DNA from: Martelella sp. HB161492
GTDB lineage: Bacteria; Pseudomonadota; Alphaproteobacteria; Rhizobiales; Rhizobiaceae
DNA: 64,000 nt
Reading direction: 5' to 3'
NCBI RefSeq assembly: GCF_013184775.1
Contig: NZ_JAATVV010000008.1
Coordinates: 1 to 64,000, forward strand
Part shown: positions 17,815-27,895 of the stretch, piece after piece
Layout: every line of letters starts with the position of its first letter
How positions within the stretch are numbered: the stretch's first letter is position 1
Position numbers and translations under genes: made by a program
The notes under the pieces: model-generated
What the model was told of the DNA's origin: nothing
The model's database searches: none
What the model saw: only the letters and a program-made list of their open reading frames with translations

Positions 17815-18345
17815 TTAAACCTTTTCGACCTGCCCGTATTCGAGCTCGACCGGCGTTGCGCGGCCAAAGATCGAAACCTCGACCTTCAGGCGGGCGCGCT
17901 CTTCATCCACATCCTGGACGACGCCGTTAAACGAAGCGAACGGACCATCGGAAACACGCACCTGCTCGCCAATTTCGAAGGATACGGTCGCCTTCGGGCG
18001 CTCCACGCCTTCCTGAACCTGGCCGAGGATATGATCAGCCTCGGAATCCGGGATCGGTACCGGCTTCTGCTCGCTGCCGAGGAACCCGGTCACGCGCGGC
18101 GTGTTCTTGATCAGATGGAACACCTGATCATTCATATCAACCCGGACCAGTACATAGCCCGGGAAAAACTTGCGCTCCGAATCAACCTTGCGGCCGCGAC
18201 GAACCTCAACGACCTTCTCGGTCGGAACGAGGATACGATCAAAATACTGATCGAGGCCCTTCTGCTTGGCCTTCTCCTCAATCGCCTCTGCCACCTTCTT
18301 TTCGAAGTTGGAATAGGCATGAACAATATACCAGCGCATCGCCAT
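17815..18345 (-). CDS. nusG: Transcription termination/antitermination protein NusG
   Basis: A 176-aa two-domain factor that binds the RNA polymerase clamp through its NGN domain (start MAMRWYIVHAYSNFEKK) and recruits Rho or ribosomal S10 through its C-terminal KOW domain, seen near FEIGEQVRVSDGPFASFNG. Length is normal. It starts 17 bases after secE and precedes rplK. A second in-frame ATG two codons on is an equally possible start. Confidence 0.97.
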   Translation of the reverse strand: MAMRWYIVHAYSNFEKKVAEAIEEKAKQKGLDQYFDRILVPTEKVVEVRRGRKVDSERKFFPGYVLVRVDMNDQVFHLIKNTPRVTGFLGSEQKPVPIPDSEADHILGQVQEGVERPKATVSFEIGEQVRVSDGPFASFNGVVQDVDEERARLKVEVSIFGRATPVELEYGQVEKV

Positions 18346-18362
18346 CTTGTTTTCCCCGCCTG

Positions 18363-18563
18363 TTAATTGCCGAGATTCAGCACAAAGCTGAGGCCCCAGC
18401 CCATCAACTGGTCAGCAGCGAAAAAGAACAACGCCGCAGCAACCACCATAACGAACACCATCAGGGTCGAGATCATGGTTTCCCGGCGCGACGGCCAGAC
18501 GACCTTGGCCGTCTCGGAGCGAACCTGCTGCAGAAACGTGAATGGATTGGATTTCGATGCCAT
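18363..18563 (-). CDS. secE: Protein translocase subunit SecE
   Basis: A 66-aa single-span inner-membrane subunit of the SecYEG channel. An amphipathic helix (FLQQVRSETAKVVWPSRRET, the conserved SecE motif) precedes the membrane segment at about residues 35-60. This short one-helix form is normal outside enterobacteria. It is the first protein gene after tRNA-Trp and is followed by nusG. Confidence 0.96.
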   Translation of the reverse strand: MASKSNPFTFLQQVRSETAKVVWPSRRETMISTLMVFVMVVAAALFFFAADQLMGWGLSFVLNLGN

Positions 18564-18634
18564 AAACTGCCCACACCATTACGGCACGTAAAGCGGCATG
18601 AGCCAGCCCCACGCACCGCGCGTCTGTTTTGATC

Positions 18635-18662
18635 TACATAGCACCGTTTTTCAAAATCACAA
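18635..18662 (-). promoter_or_regulatory. Candidate promoter upstream of secE
   Basis: On the minus strand TTGTGA, a 16-base spacer and TATGTA lie about 75 bases before the secE start, downstream of tRNA-Trp. This would give secE-nusG a promoter separate from the tRNA transcript. Confidence 0.4.
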
Positions 18663-18734
18663 GAGGAAAAACGGCAATACCCGAAATTATACGCTTGAAT
18701 ACAAGCTGCGCAGTAAAGCAGATTGCAAGCGAAA

Positions 18735-18810
<76 letters not shown>

Positions 18811-18862
18811 TTGCCTCTTCCGTTTTCGCCAATTCGGCGATCCGGTTCCAGACATGGCGCTC

Positions 18863-18891
18863 CATTTACGGTGCTGCGCCACGCTTTGCAA
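18863..18891 (-). promoter_or_regulatory. Candidate promoter of tRNA-Trp
   Basis: On the minus strand TTGCAA, a 17-base spacer and TAAATG are placed about 50 bases before the tRNA 5' end. The match is moderate; the position is sensible for the head of the tRNA-Trp-secE-nusG cluster. Confidence 0.4.
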
Positions 18892-18961
18892 GTGGCTTTT
18901 TCAAACTTTTGCCACCACCAGCCTCCGTGCCTGCCTCAGCCAGCACCAAGCCCTTTCCGCC

Positions 18962-21469
18962 TCAGGCCCTCAGCGCCAGATTGTCCGGGTCGAACGGGCT
19001 CTCCTCAACCACGGTGGCATCATAGAGTTCGCCAAGGATCTTGATTTTAAGCCGTGTTCCCGCTGTCGCATAGGCCGGAGCGAGCATCGCAAGTGCGATT
19101 GATTTGCCGATTCGCCAGCCAAAGCCCCCCTGGGTGGCGCGGCCGGCAAGCGTTCCATCGGCAGCATAGATCGCCTCGGAACCGCGCGCATCGACGTCCG
19201 TATTGCCCTCAACCAGCAAGGTCGCGAAGATGGCGCCAAGCCCTTCCTCCTTCTTTTTCAGCAGCTGATCGCGGCCGATGAATGGCTTCTGCGGTTTGAT
19301 GAAGCGATCGAGCCCTGATTCGTAGGCCGTGTATTCGATGGTCATTTCCCGCTGCATGGCGCGGTAGGATTTCTCAAGCGCCATCGCATTCATCGCCCGG
19401 ATACCGAAAGGCTTGATGCCGAATTCGGCGCCGGCCTCCATCAACCGGTCAAAAATATAGGCCTGCATCGCGATCGGATGATGCAGTTCCCAGCCCAGCT
19501 CACCGACGAAATTCACTCTGAGCGCATGCGCCGTGGCCGCACCGATCGCGATCTGCTGGCCGGTCAGCCAGCCGAAATCGGAATTTTCAAGCGATGTCCG
19601 GGTCAGCTTCTTCAGAAGATCCCGCGACTTTGGCCCTGCAACCACCAGAACGCCCATTTCCATCGTCATCGGGCGCAATGTCACCGAGCCATCGCTCGGT
19701 GCCAGCCGCATCAACAGGTCATGATCATGGCTTTCGAGCCCCGCCCCCGAGACGAGGTAGAAGCGACCTGGCATCCATTCATAAAGTGTGAATTCGGCCC
19801 TGACGCCGCCCTGCGCGCCAAGCAGATGGCAAAGCGCGATCCGGCCGCGCTTCTTCGGCACCGCATTGGCGAAGATACTGTCAAGAAATGCCCTCGCCCC
19901 CGGGCCCGACACCTCCATCTTGGCAAAGGGCGTCATGTCGAGCACGCCGACATGCTCGTGCACATGCTTCACCTCGTTGCCGACATGCTCGAAATAATTC
20001 GAGCGGCGGAACGACCACTTCTCGACAATACGGCCATCATCCAGCGGCTCGGCGTGATTATGATTGGTGAGCACATCCGCCCCGACACCCAGTTCGCTTT
20101 CATCGAGCTGATAGCCCTCCGGGGCATACCAGTTGGCGCGCTCCCAGCCAAAGACCGAACCAAAGACGCCGCCGAGTGCCTTCAGCCGTCCATAGACCGG
20201 CGATGTTTTCAGCGGCCGTGCTGCTGCCCGCTCCTCGTCCGGGTAGTGCATGGTGAAGACATTGGCATAGGCTTCCTCGTTCTTTGCGATCAGATAGCCT
20301 TCGGTGGCATAGGGGCCAAACCGGCGCGGATCGACACCGGCAAGGTCGACGGTCGGCTCGCCCTCGACGATCCATTCGGCCAGCTGCCATCCGGCACCGC
20401 CCGCGGCGGTAATCCCGAAGGAATGACCCTCATTGAGCCAGAAATTTTTCAGGCCCGGCGCCGGACCGACGATCGGATTGCCATCAGGCGTATAGGCAAT
20501 GGCTCCGTTATAGACCTTCTTGATGCCGACCTCGGCAAAGGCAGGCACGCGGGCGAAGGCGGTCTCGATATGCGGCATCAACCGGTCGAGCTCTTCCTGG
20601 AACAGCTCATATTCGCTGTCGGCGGACGGCCCGTCGACATAACAGACCGGCGCGCCGGCCTCATAGGGCCCGAGAATCAGACCGCCTGCTTCCTCGCGCA
20701 TATACCAGGCACTGTCGGATTCGCGCAGGACACCCATTTCCGGCAGGCCCTGCTTCTTGCGTTCCAGAATAGCCGGATGCGGCTCGGTGACGATGTATTG
20801 ATGCTCGACCGGGATGACCGGCACGTTGATGCCAACCATGGCGCCGGTCTTGCGGGCGAAACTGCCGGTGCAGGAAATCACGTGGTCGGCGGTGAAGCTT
20901 TCCTTGTCCGTCTCCACCTGCCAGGTGCCGTCGTCATTCTGGCTGATCGCCGTCACCGTTGTATTGCGCAGGATCTTCGCGCCGCGGTCACGCGCCCCCT
21001 TGGCAAGCGCCTGGGTCAGGTCGGCCGGCTGGATATAGCCATCGTCAGGATGCTGGATTGCGCCGAGCAGGCCATCCGTCTCGCAGAGCGGCCAGACCTC
21101 CTTGACCTGCTCGGGCGTCAGGAATTTCACATCGACACCGATCGTTTCGGCGATACCGGAATAATAGAGATATTCATCCATCCGGTCTTTCGACATGGCG
21201 AGGCGGATGTTCGACACCTTCGAGAAGCCGACATTCAGACCGGTCTCGTCCTCAAGCGACGAATAGAGATCGACCGAATATTTGTGCAGCTGGCCAACGG
21301 AATAGCTCATATTGAACAGCGGCAGCAGGCCCGCGGCATGCCAGGTCGAGCCGGAGGTCAGCTCCTTGCGCTCGATCAGGACGGCATCACTCCACCCCTT
21401 CTTTGCCAGATGGTAGAGGGTTGACACACCAACCACGCCACCGCCGATGACGACCGCTCTTGTCCTCAT
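18962..21469 (-). CDS. FAD-dependent dehydrogenase with GcvT-like domain (sarcosine/dimethylglycine dehydrogenase type)
   Basis: An 835-aa two-domain enzyme. The N-terminal DAO-type FAD domain starts with the dinucleotide-binding GGGVVG (residues 9-14), and TSGSTWHAAGL has the His (44) to which FAD is covalently attached in dimethylglycine and sarcosine dehydrogenases. The C-terminal half (about 430-835) is a GcvT/aminomethyltransferase-type folate-binding domain. Such enzymes oxidatively demethylate N-methylglycines and pass the one-carbon unit to tetrahydrofolate. The start is the ATG 9 bases after GGAG; an ATG two codons earlier is too close to it. The exact substrate cannot be read from the sequence, and no partner catabolic genes are adjacent. 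Confidence 0.88.
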   Translation of the reverse strand: MRTRAVVIGGGVVGVSTLYHLAKKGWSDAVLIERKELTSGSTWHAAGLLPLFNMSYSVGQLHKYSVDLYSSLEDETGLNVGFSKVSNIRLAMSKDRMDEYLYYSGIAETIGVDVKFLTPEQVKEVWPLCETDGLLGAIQHPDDGYIQPADLTQALAKGARDRGAKILRNTTVTAISQNDDGTWQVETDKESFTADHVISCTGSFARKTGAMVGINVPVIPVEHQYIVTEPHPAILERKKQGLPEMGVLRESDSAWYMREEAGGLILGPYEAGAPVCYVDGPSADSEYELFQEELDRLMPHIETAFARVPAFAEVGIKKVYNGAIAYTPDGNPIVGPAPGLKNFWLNEGHSFGITAAGGAGWQLAEWIVEGEPTVDLAGVDPRRFGPYATEGYLIAKNEEAYANVFTMHYPDEERAAARPLKTSPVYGRLKALGGVFGSVFGWERANWYAPEGYQLDESELGVGADVLTNHNHAEPLDDGRIVEKWSFRRSNYFEHVGNEVKHVHEHVGVLDMTPFAKMEVSGPGARAFLDSIFANAVPKKRGRIALCHLLGAQGGVRAEFTLYEWMPGRFYLVSGAGLESHDHDLLMRLAPSDGSVTLRPMTMEMGVLVVAGPKSRDLLKKLTRTSLENSDFGWLTGQQIAIGAATAHALRVNFVGELGWELHHPIAMQAYIFDRLMEAGAEFGIKPFGIRAMNAMALEKSYRAMQREMTIEYTAYESGLDRFIKPQKPFIGRDQLLKKKEEGLGAIFATLLVEGNTDVDARGSEAIYAADGTLAGRATQGGFGWRIGKSIALAMLAPAYATAGTRLKIKILGELYDATVVEESPFDPDNLALRA

Positions 21470-21619
21470 GCTCATTTGCTCCGCCTCATCTTCATGTTGG
21501 GCGTGCAGTTCCAGCCCGCCTTCATCGACTATGCAACGCAAGACGGGCGGGCCAAGAGTTCGTTTGCGACATGCTTCGCCGCCGACGCGACGCGGCTCCG
21601 TCAAATTCGGCGGCTGCGC

Positions 21620-24196
21620 TCAGCGCCCGCCACTGTCATCATTGCCGGCATCCGGGTGATCGAAAGCGGGGTTCGGGTTCTCATCAATCGGCTGGGAACG
21701 ACGCCTGATCTCAGCTGCCAGCGCCGCAGCCTCCTCGCCATCACGATCGGTAATGATGTGAAGATCGCGCTGCGGGAACGGAATTTCGATGTTCTCCTTG
21801 CGGAACCGCTCGAAGATCGCCACCCGGAGATCGTTCCTGACCGGAATGCCGTTGAAGACATCGGCCAGATAGACCCGCAGCTCAAAATCAAGCGAACTGT
21901 CACCAAAACCGTTGAAGATCACCATAGGCTCGGGGTTGGCGAGCACCAGAGGATGCGCCTTGGCAAGCTCAAGCAGGATATCCATCACCTTGCGCGGATC
22001 GGAAGAATAGGACACGCCGACGGCAATTTCCGACCGGCCCATGTGATTGTGATGCGTCCAGTTGCCGACGGATGCATTGATGAGCTCGGAATTCGGCACG
22101 ATGATCGACTGACGCTGGAAGGTCTCGATCTCAGTCGCGCGCACCGAAATGCGCTTCACGAACCCCTCCGTCGTTCCCGACACAATCCAGTCGCCGACCT
22201 TGAACGGCCGCTCGATCAGCAGGATCAGGCCGGAAACGAAGTTCTGGACGATGGTCTGCAGGCCGAAACCGATACCGATCGAAAGTGCCGAGGCCACCAG
22301 CGCCAGAGAGGACAGGTTGACGCCGGCCGCCGAAATGGCCACCAGCACGGCCAGCAGGATGCCGAGATAGTTGATCCCGGTCTTGACCGAATTCCTGACA
22401 CCCGGATCGGCACGCGAACGCAGCAGCACATTGTCATCAAACCACTTCTGGAACCAGCGGGTCAGAAGATAGCCGGCGACGAACAGAATGATCGCCAGCA
22501 GGATGCCGCCAAGCGAAATCGTGATCGAGCCGAGGGTTACCGAGGTGAGATGCTTGGCCGCCCAGAGCCTGATCTCGGCAAGGCGCATCCCCCAGGCGAC
22601 CAGCAGACAGGGAATGCCGATCAACACGGTGAGCGCATAGATCGCCAATCCGGCCAGAAGCGAGATCTGATCGATACGCACCGGGGAAAGCTTGAACCTC
22701 TCGGCAATCCTGCGCCCCTGATCGGTTCTGAGCATGGTGCCGGGCTGCGACACTGCATTGCCGAGCAGGATCGAGACATAGGCCGTCGACAGGATCGCAC
22801 CGGTCAGTACCACCTGCATGGCAATGAAACGCGCCAGAGCAATATAGCCGGTAATCGCGCAGGCCAGCAGAAAGAAACCCGCCAGCCGGATCAGGCTCGC
22901 CATCAGCGAGGGCCAGAGCAGTTTGACGGCACGCGTGCGCTGACGCATCGCATCGCCATGAAACGGCTTGATGAAGGAGACGGCGACGAGAATAAGCCCA
23001 ATCAGGATCGCGGCAACAAAGCTGCGCACCGCTTCCAGCGCCAGATCCGCCGCCAGCGTTTCGTTCAGAACGTCAATGATCTGGTCGCCCCAGTTGATCG
23101 CCGCCATCGCCGTGATCGCCCAGTGCAGCTTGCGCGCGGCACTGGTGCGCATCGGGATCAGCCGCCAGGCGGGATCACCGGGAGAGAGCACATTACGGGT
23201 CAAGAGAAAGACGAAGAAGATGACGGCGATGGCCTTATAGGTGGTGAACACGAATTGCTGAACATCGGGCACCAGCACATCGAGGCCGTAAAACAGCAGA
23301 TACGACACCGCCAGGAAGGCGGCGATCACCAGTGATGGCAGCCCCGTCGAATAGGCTGCGGTGACCAGCTTGATGAAGAAATCGGGCTTGTCGTCCTCCG
23401 ACACCATCTGCGCCAGCCGCCGCCGCATCAAGGCAATGGTGGCGCTTCTGAACAAAAAGGCGGCAAGTGCGGAAAGACCCAGCGCCAGCACCAGCTGCAC
23501 CCGCCTTTCCTTCCAGATATAGCGGAACCATGCGCCATAGGATGCCTGAAAATTCCGATATTCCTGCTGCACGTATGAGATGAAGTCGGCCGCAAACAGA
23601 TCCTGAAGACTAGTGTGGGCAAAGAGTGCATCGGTAAACAGGTCACGCCGCATCGTGGCGATCTTCTTCGATGCCTCGACTGCAGATGCGGCGAGCTTGG
23701 TCGCCTTGTCCGAAAGAGCGCTCAGTTCCGACCGCTCAGCGATCAGCTGGTTGCGCTGGTCGGTGGTCACAGCGGGTTCTGGCGGATCATTGGAACCCGG
23801 CGCCTTGCCCAGTTCGGCGATCTGGTCGCGAACCGTATTGAGCTTGGCTTCGATATCCAGGGAGAGCTGGTTAAGGTCGCTGTCAAGCTGATCGGCAGTC
23901 GTCTGCAGGCTGGCGAGCTCGTCATCACTGAGGCCGCTTTCCTGCATCTTCTTGTCAAGCGTCGCATAGGTGGCTGCGAAAGTATCGAGCTGTTGCGCCT
24001 TCTCATCGATAAACGGATCCGACGCTACCGTCGCATTCGCCCGATCGACATTGCTCTGGGTATCAGGTGTCTGCGCAAGAACAGGCTGGCCCGCACCAAG
24101 GGTCAAAGCGAGGACCAGCAGCAGGAACGCGCCAAAATGACGGCTGTTCAGGCGCAAGGGCATAAATGCGGCATCTAATTTCAAGTCATGCTCCAT
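21620..24196 (-). CDS. Large mechanosensitive ion channel (MscS family, DUF3772 type)
   Basis: An 858-aa inner-membrane protein. A signal peptide (about residues 15-42, ending VLAQ) is followed by a periplasmic, coiled-coil rich domain to about residue 200, then roughly ten membrane segments, and the MscS pore and beta domains near residues 640-800. The pore-helix region ALSIGIGFGLQTIVQNFVSG is typical. It should open under membrane tension during osmotic downshift. The C-terminal 30 residues are charged and disordered. The first ATG has only a weak ribosome binding site, and an alternative is the Met at residue 12. Confidence 0.88.
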   Translation of the reverse strand: MEHDLKLDAAFMPLRLNSRHFGAFLLLVLALTLGAGQPVLAQTPDTQSNVDRANATVASDPFIDEKAQQLDTFAATYATLDKKMQESGLSDDELASLQTTADQLDSDLNQLSLDIEAKLNTVRDQIAELGKAPGSNDPPEPAVTTDQRNQLIAERSELSALSDKATKLAASAVEASKKIATMRRDLFTDALFAHTSLQDLFAADFISYVQQEYRNFQASYGAWFRYIWKERRVQLVLALGLSALAAFLFRSATIALMRRRLAQMVSEDDKPDFFIKLVTAAYSTGLPSLVIAAFLAVSYLLFYGLDVLVPDVQQFVFTTYKAIAVIFFVFLLTRNVLSPGDPAWRLIPMRTSAARKLHWAITAMAAINWGDQIIDVLNETLAADLALEAVRSFVAAILIGLILVAVSFIKPFHGDAMRQRTRAVKLLWPSLMASLIRLAGFFLLACAITGYIALARFIAMQVVLTGAILSTAYVSILLGNAVSQPGTMLRTDQGRRIAERFKLSPVRIDQISLLAGLAIYALTVLIGIPCLLVAWGMRLAEIRLWAAKHLTSVTLGSITISLGGILLAIILFVAGYLLTRWFQKWFDDNVLLRSRADPGVRNSVKTGINYLGILLAVLVAISAAGVNLSSLALVASALSIGIGFGLQTIVQNFVSGLILLIERPFKVGDWIVSGTTEGFVKRISVRATEIETFQRQSIIVPNSELINASVGNWTHHNHMGRSEIAVGVSYSSDPRKVMDILLELAKAHPLVLANPEPMVIFNGFGDSSLDFELRVYLADVFNGIPVRNDLRVAIFERFRKENIEIPFPQRDLHIITDRDGEEAAALAAEIRRRSQPIDENPNPAFDHPDAGNDDSGGR

Positions 24197-24333
24197 ATTT
24201 TCCCGCCAGAAGCGGTGAGCGCAATGAATGCCCGGAATGATGGATCATCGCTGAGCAAAGTCCATAGCATCTAGTCTTCAAGATCGAGGCTGACAGACAA
24301 AGCGTACAGCAACATGTCATCCGAAGGTCTGTT

Positions 24334-24930
24334 TCAGTCCTGCCCCTGACCAAATCCGCCCTGCCCTGCCTCACTGGCCAGATAGGCCAGTTCGGCCCGC
24401 GTCGAACGGCGTCTCAGGATCTGATTGCGATGCGGAAAACGTCCGAAACGGGCAATGAGATCGCGATGCTGCCGTGCATAGTCGACAAAGGTTTCGGCAA
24501 CCTCTCCCATGGTCTCGAACAGATGGACCGAGCGCTCCTGATCACTGATCTGCTCGGAATGCTCGAAAGGCATGAAGAAGAAGACCCGGCGAACACTCGC
24601 CACCGCTTCATGGGCACCGCTGGCAACCGCCAGCTTCGCCTCCCGAAGCGCCAGCATGTCGGTGGCATAGGCCAGCGGGGTTGAACGGAACATGTTGCGC
24701 GGGAACTGGTCGAGAACCAGCACTGCGGCCAGATGATAGTCGGGTTTCGACCGCCACAGCGGTTCGACATCGCGCGCAAGCGCCAGATGCGTCAACAAAA
24801 ACCGCGCGCGGATCATCGCATCCAGACCTGCCGGATCGCGCGGCGCGAACCAGTCTTCCGGTGTCAGTTCCTCGAACCAGAACTCGAGCACCTCGCCCGG
24901 ATGACACATCGCTTTGAGATTACCCACCAT
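24334..24930 (-). CDS. DUF924 family protein
   Basis: A 198-aa soluble protein of the DUF924 family, recognised by VLEFWFEELTPEDWF near the start, the central LVLDQFPRNMFRSTPLAYATD, and FFFMPFEHSE. The family has a TPR-like all-helical fold and no established function. I chose the ATG of MVGNLKAM, which follows GGAAGGCGAGG; a 43-codon upstream extension looks non-coding. The C-terminus is Gly/Gln-rich. Confidence 0.85.
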   Translation of the reverse strand: MVGNLKAMCHPGEVLEFWFEELTPEDWFAPRDPAGLDAMIRARFLLTHLALARDVEPLWRSKPDYHLAAVLVLDQFPRNMFRSTPLAYATDMLALREAKLAVASGAHEAVASVRRVFFFMPFEHSEQISDQERSVHLFETMGEVAETFVDYARQHRDLIARFGRFPHRNQILRRRSTRAELAYLASEAGQGGFGQGQD

Positions 24931-25065
24931 AGCCTCGCCTTCCCGTCGCGTACGCAAACCCACAGGTATATTGCCCGCGATTTCTTTCGTGGGCTGCCAA
25001 TAACATCCCCAAACAGGACAAACAGGTAACGTCCCGCCGACCAGACGAATCTTGGTCACCAGACA

Positions 25066-25857
25066 CTACAAGAAGTATCTCCCGCCTGTGTAGTCACGGC
25101 GCAGGCGCGCCCGGATATATTTCTTCAGCGACAGTTTTCGGCTTCGATGCTGATGAAAAACCTGCCACAAACCGGCAGGAGGCTTATCTTCGCTGCACCA
25201 GGGACCAAACTGGCTCGGATCAGGCAGAAGCCTGACACCTTCGCGCTGGGCAAGAATTGTCAGCACTGACTGGTCATGACGGTGATCCACGAAGTCAGGC
25301 AGGTTTGGCTTTCCGAGCTGGTTGGACTCGTCAGTGAGCGCCCGCCGATCGCAGCAGGCAACACCGAGCGCAGAGACGAATTCACGGGCCCGCGCGCCCG
25401 CCCTGTAGAGCTGGAAGGATGCAGCCAGCTGCACCGACGACCAGTATTCTTCGGTGTCTGCGTCGAGCGCGACAAAACAGTCTCGCTTGGTCCACATGGA
25501 CATTCGAGCACTAAAAGCCGGATATTGCTGGAAAAGGCAGATATCGTCACTGCCTAGCGCTCTCGTGAGGCAGGAGGGATCGCCAACAAAAGTCATCGCG
25601 CTGTCGAGGTATAAAACAAATTCTTGATCCGGTACCTTTGAGAGCACATCAGCGATGATAAATGGCTTCCAAAGCCAGTAGCCGGCGCCTCGAGGCTGCG
25701 CCATGATCTCCGGCTGAGCACGACGAAGGTCTGCAATGACTGCGTCGCCAGGCCCGTAAACCCTGACATCATGAACTCCGAAATGCTTTGAACTTTTCTT
25801 CAAGAGCGCCGCCGCCTGCGAGAAATTCTCGGTGGCATAGCTAACAACAACGACCAT
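25066..25857 (-). CDS. Possible glycosyltransferase of the nucleotide-sugar type
   Basis: A 263-aa protein starting MVVVVSYATENFSQ behind a clear GGGAGG ribosome binding site. The middle has PRGAGYWLWKPFII and the acidic LYLDSAMTFVGDP, a pattern I associate with GT-A fold glycosyltransferases where an Asp-X-Asp or similar motif binds the metal-nucleotide-sugar. The C-terminus is strongly basic (KKYIRARLRR). No signal peptide. It stands alone, not in a polysaccharide cluster, so the acceptor is unknown. Family assignment is tentative. Confidence 0.5.
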   Translation of the reverse strand: MVVVVSYATENFSQAAALLKKSSKHFGVHDVRVYGPGDAVIADLRRAQPEIMAQPRGAGYWLWKPFIIADVLSKVPDQEFVLYLDSAMTFVGDPSCLTRALGSDDICLFQQYPAFSARMSMWTKRDCFVALDADTEEYWSSVQLAASFQLYRAGARAREFVSALGVACCDRRALTDESNQLGKPNLPDFVDHRHDQSVLTILAQREGVRLLPDPSQFGPWCSEDKPPAGLWQVFHQHRSRKLSLKKYIRARLRRDYTGGRYFL

Positions 25858-26102
25858 CAAGCCTCCCAAACACGTTGATTGCAAGGACGCAGCTCTACCG
25901 GAAGAACAACCGCCAGACGATCCGCACGCGGTTCGCTTGCAAAGCGCATATCCCCGGCGCCCCAGCCACCACATACAAGCGCAATTATGGCAATCGGGCA
26001 CCCAGCAGAATCTGCGCCATGCTTCGCGCCGGCTTGCGCCGGCCCGGACCAGACGATACAGTCTTGTGAATGACCGCTCAAGCAGGCGAATGAAGAGACA
26101 TC

Positions 26103-27200
26103 ATGAACGAAATGCGCCCGTCACCGGTGCGTAGCGGCGCCTCTGTCGCCGTCGCCCTTATCTTTGTTCTTGTTCTTTTATTCGCGATCAACTGGGCGGG
26201 GTCTTTTCTGAAGCCCTTCGCGCTGGCACTGTTCATCATTGCCGTCACCTGGCCGCTGAAAAGCAGGCTTCAGCGTTTCATGCCATCCATGCTGGCGCTG
26301 GCGCTGACACTGCTTTCGACCATCATCATCTTTTTTGCCTTCACCATGCTCGTGGTCTGGGGCTTTTCCCGGGTCGCGACCACCTTTATCGGCGCCGCCT
26401 GGCAATTGCAGGTCGCCTATCAGGAACTCACCGGCTGGCTGAGCTCGAAGGGCATCACCGCAGCAACATCCCTGAATGATGTTTTCAACGTCGGCCTTCT
26501 GGTGCGGACCTTGCAGCAGATCACCGGCCAGGCCAGCACGACCTTAAGCTTCTGGCTGGTGGTTCTGGCCTATGTGGCACTTGGCCTGGCGGAACTGGAC
26601 GCACTGCGCGGCAAGATCGATACGCTTCACAACCCGCAAATGGCCGAGACCATGCTCCGCGTTGCCCGGGCCACCTCGCGCAAATTCGCCCGCTACATGC
26701 TGGTGCGCACGGAAATGAGCGCGCTGACCGGTTTTCTGTTCTGGGCCGTGGCAACAATCCTCGGCCTCGACTATGCGGTGGAATGGGGCGTGATCGCTTT
26801 TGCGCTCAATTACATTCCCTTCATCGGTTCGGTCATCGCCACGGTATTCCCGGCCGCCTATGGAGTGATCCAGTTCGAGCACTGGCAAACTGCCCTGGCG
26901 CTGTTCATCTGCCTGAACCTGATCCAGTTCACCATCGGCAATTATGTTGAGCCGCTGGTCTCGGGTTCGCTCCTGTCAATCTCACCCTTCATGGTCGTCT
27001 TCTCGATTTTCTTCTGGACCTTCATGTGGGGTCTGTTCGGCACCTTCCTCGGTGTTCCGATCGCCATTGCGCTGCTGACCATCTGCGAGGAAACGCCGTC
27101 GCTTGCCTGGCTTGCCCGTCTGTTCGGCCGTGCGCCACCGGCGGAAACACCGGCCCAGCGTGCCGTTCTCGAGCTTCCCGCGCCGGACAAAAAGGGCTGA
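26103..27200 (+). CDS. AI-2E family transporter
   Basis: A 365-aa multi-span inner-membrane protein with about eight predicted hydrophobic segments (first at residues 15-45) and the family's C-terminal GLFGTFLGVPIAIALLTICE. Members of this family are related to the TqsA autoinducer-2 exporter and to sodium/proton antiporters, so substrate is open. The ATG is preceded by GAAGAG. The gene converges on the PPOX-type protein with only 7 bases between stops. Confidence 0.87.
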   Translation: MNEMRPSPVRSGASVAVALIFVLVLLFAINWAGSFLKPFALALFIIAVTWPLKSRLQRFMPSMLALALTLLSTIIIFFAFTMLVVWGFSRVATTFIGAAWQLQVAYQELTGWLSSKGITAATSLNDVFNVGLLVRTLQQITGQASTTLSFWLVVLAYVALGLAELDALRGKIDTLHNPQMAETMLRVARATSRKFARYMLVRTEMSALTGFLFWAVATILGLDYAVEWGVIAFALNYIPFIGSVIATVFPAAYGVIQFEHWQTALALFICLNLIQFTIGNYVEPLVSGSLLSISPFMVVFSIFFWTFMWGLFGTFLGVPIAIALLTICEETPSLAWLARLFGRAPPAETPAQRAVLELPAPDKKG

Positions 27201-27207
27201 CGGTCTT

Positions 27208-27819
27208 TTACCACATGGATTTCGCCGCGCGCTCCGGCCATTCGGCATCATAGGTTTCAGCATCGAAATCGCTGACACTTGCCGCGCGGGTGAGTTCGCC
27301 CGGTGTCGGCAGTGTCTTCGGATCGACGAAGCGCTCAGGGTTCCACAATTCGGCCCGCATCAGGGCGCGCGCGCACTGGAAATAGACCTCGTTGATGGTG
27401 ATCACGATGACGCTGCGCGGATGCCTGCCGTCCATCTCGAAGCTTTCGAGCAGCGCCGGCTCGACGCTGACGACGGCGCGGGCATTGATCCGCATGGCAT
27501 TGTTCGAGCCCGGCACCAGAAACATCAGCGCGACGCGCGGATCTCGCACGATATTCATCAGCGAATCAACGCGGTTATTGCCACGCCAGTCAGGCAGGTG
27601 AAGGGTCTTCTCATCGGCCACCCGCACCACGGATCCGGCATCACCGCGCGGTGAGCAGTCAAGCCCTTCCGGCCCGACGGTTGCCAGTGCGACGAAGGGC
27701 GACGCCTCGATCATCCGGCGATATTCGGCCGTCAGCGCCGGCGTCACCTTTGCCAGCGACGCCTCCCCCGGCGCGCCATAGATCGCCTTCAGCTGTTCGA
27801 CCGTTTCAATGATCTTCAT
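27208..27819 (-). CDS. Pyridoxamine 5'-phosphate oxidase family protein
   Basis: A 203-aa FMN-binding split-barrel protein. The core FVALATVGPEGLDCSPRGDA followed by LHLPDWRGNNRVDSLMNI is typical of the long MSMEG_1061-like group of PPOX-fold enzymes, which reduce or oxidise small substrates with FMN or F420; it is not PdxH itself. No signal or membrane segment. Substrate unknown. Starts with ATG at a GGAGGGC-type ribosome binding site and is a single gene convergent with the AI-2E family gene. Confidence 0.8.
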   Translation of the reverse strand: MKIIETVEQLKAIYGAPGEASLAKVTPALTAEYRRMIEASPFVALATVGPEGLDCSPRGDAGSVVRVADEKTLHLPDWRGNNRVDSLMNIVRDPRVALMFLVPGSNNAMRINARAVVSVEPALLESFEMDGRHPRSVIVITINEVYFQCARALMRAELWNPERFVDPKTLPTPGELTRAASVSDFDAETYDAEWPERAAKSMW

Positions 27820-27895
27820 TCAGGGCCCTCCTGTTTACGAGACGGTACAAGACTAGCCAGGGCGCGTGACCGGCAGATGAAAGCGCTGAAGGCCT

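Noticed and set aside
22149-22370. Possible small genes on the plus strand inside the MscS-family channel gene
   Set aside because: They are shadows of the conserved channel frame.
25875-26102. Short frames between the glycosyltransferase-like gene and the AI-2E family gene
   Set aside because: No supporting start site or family match.
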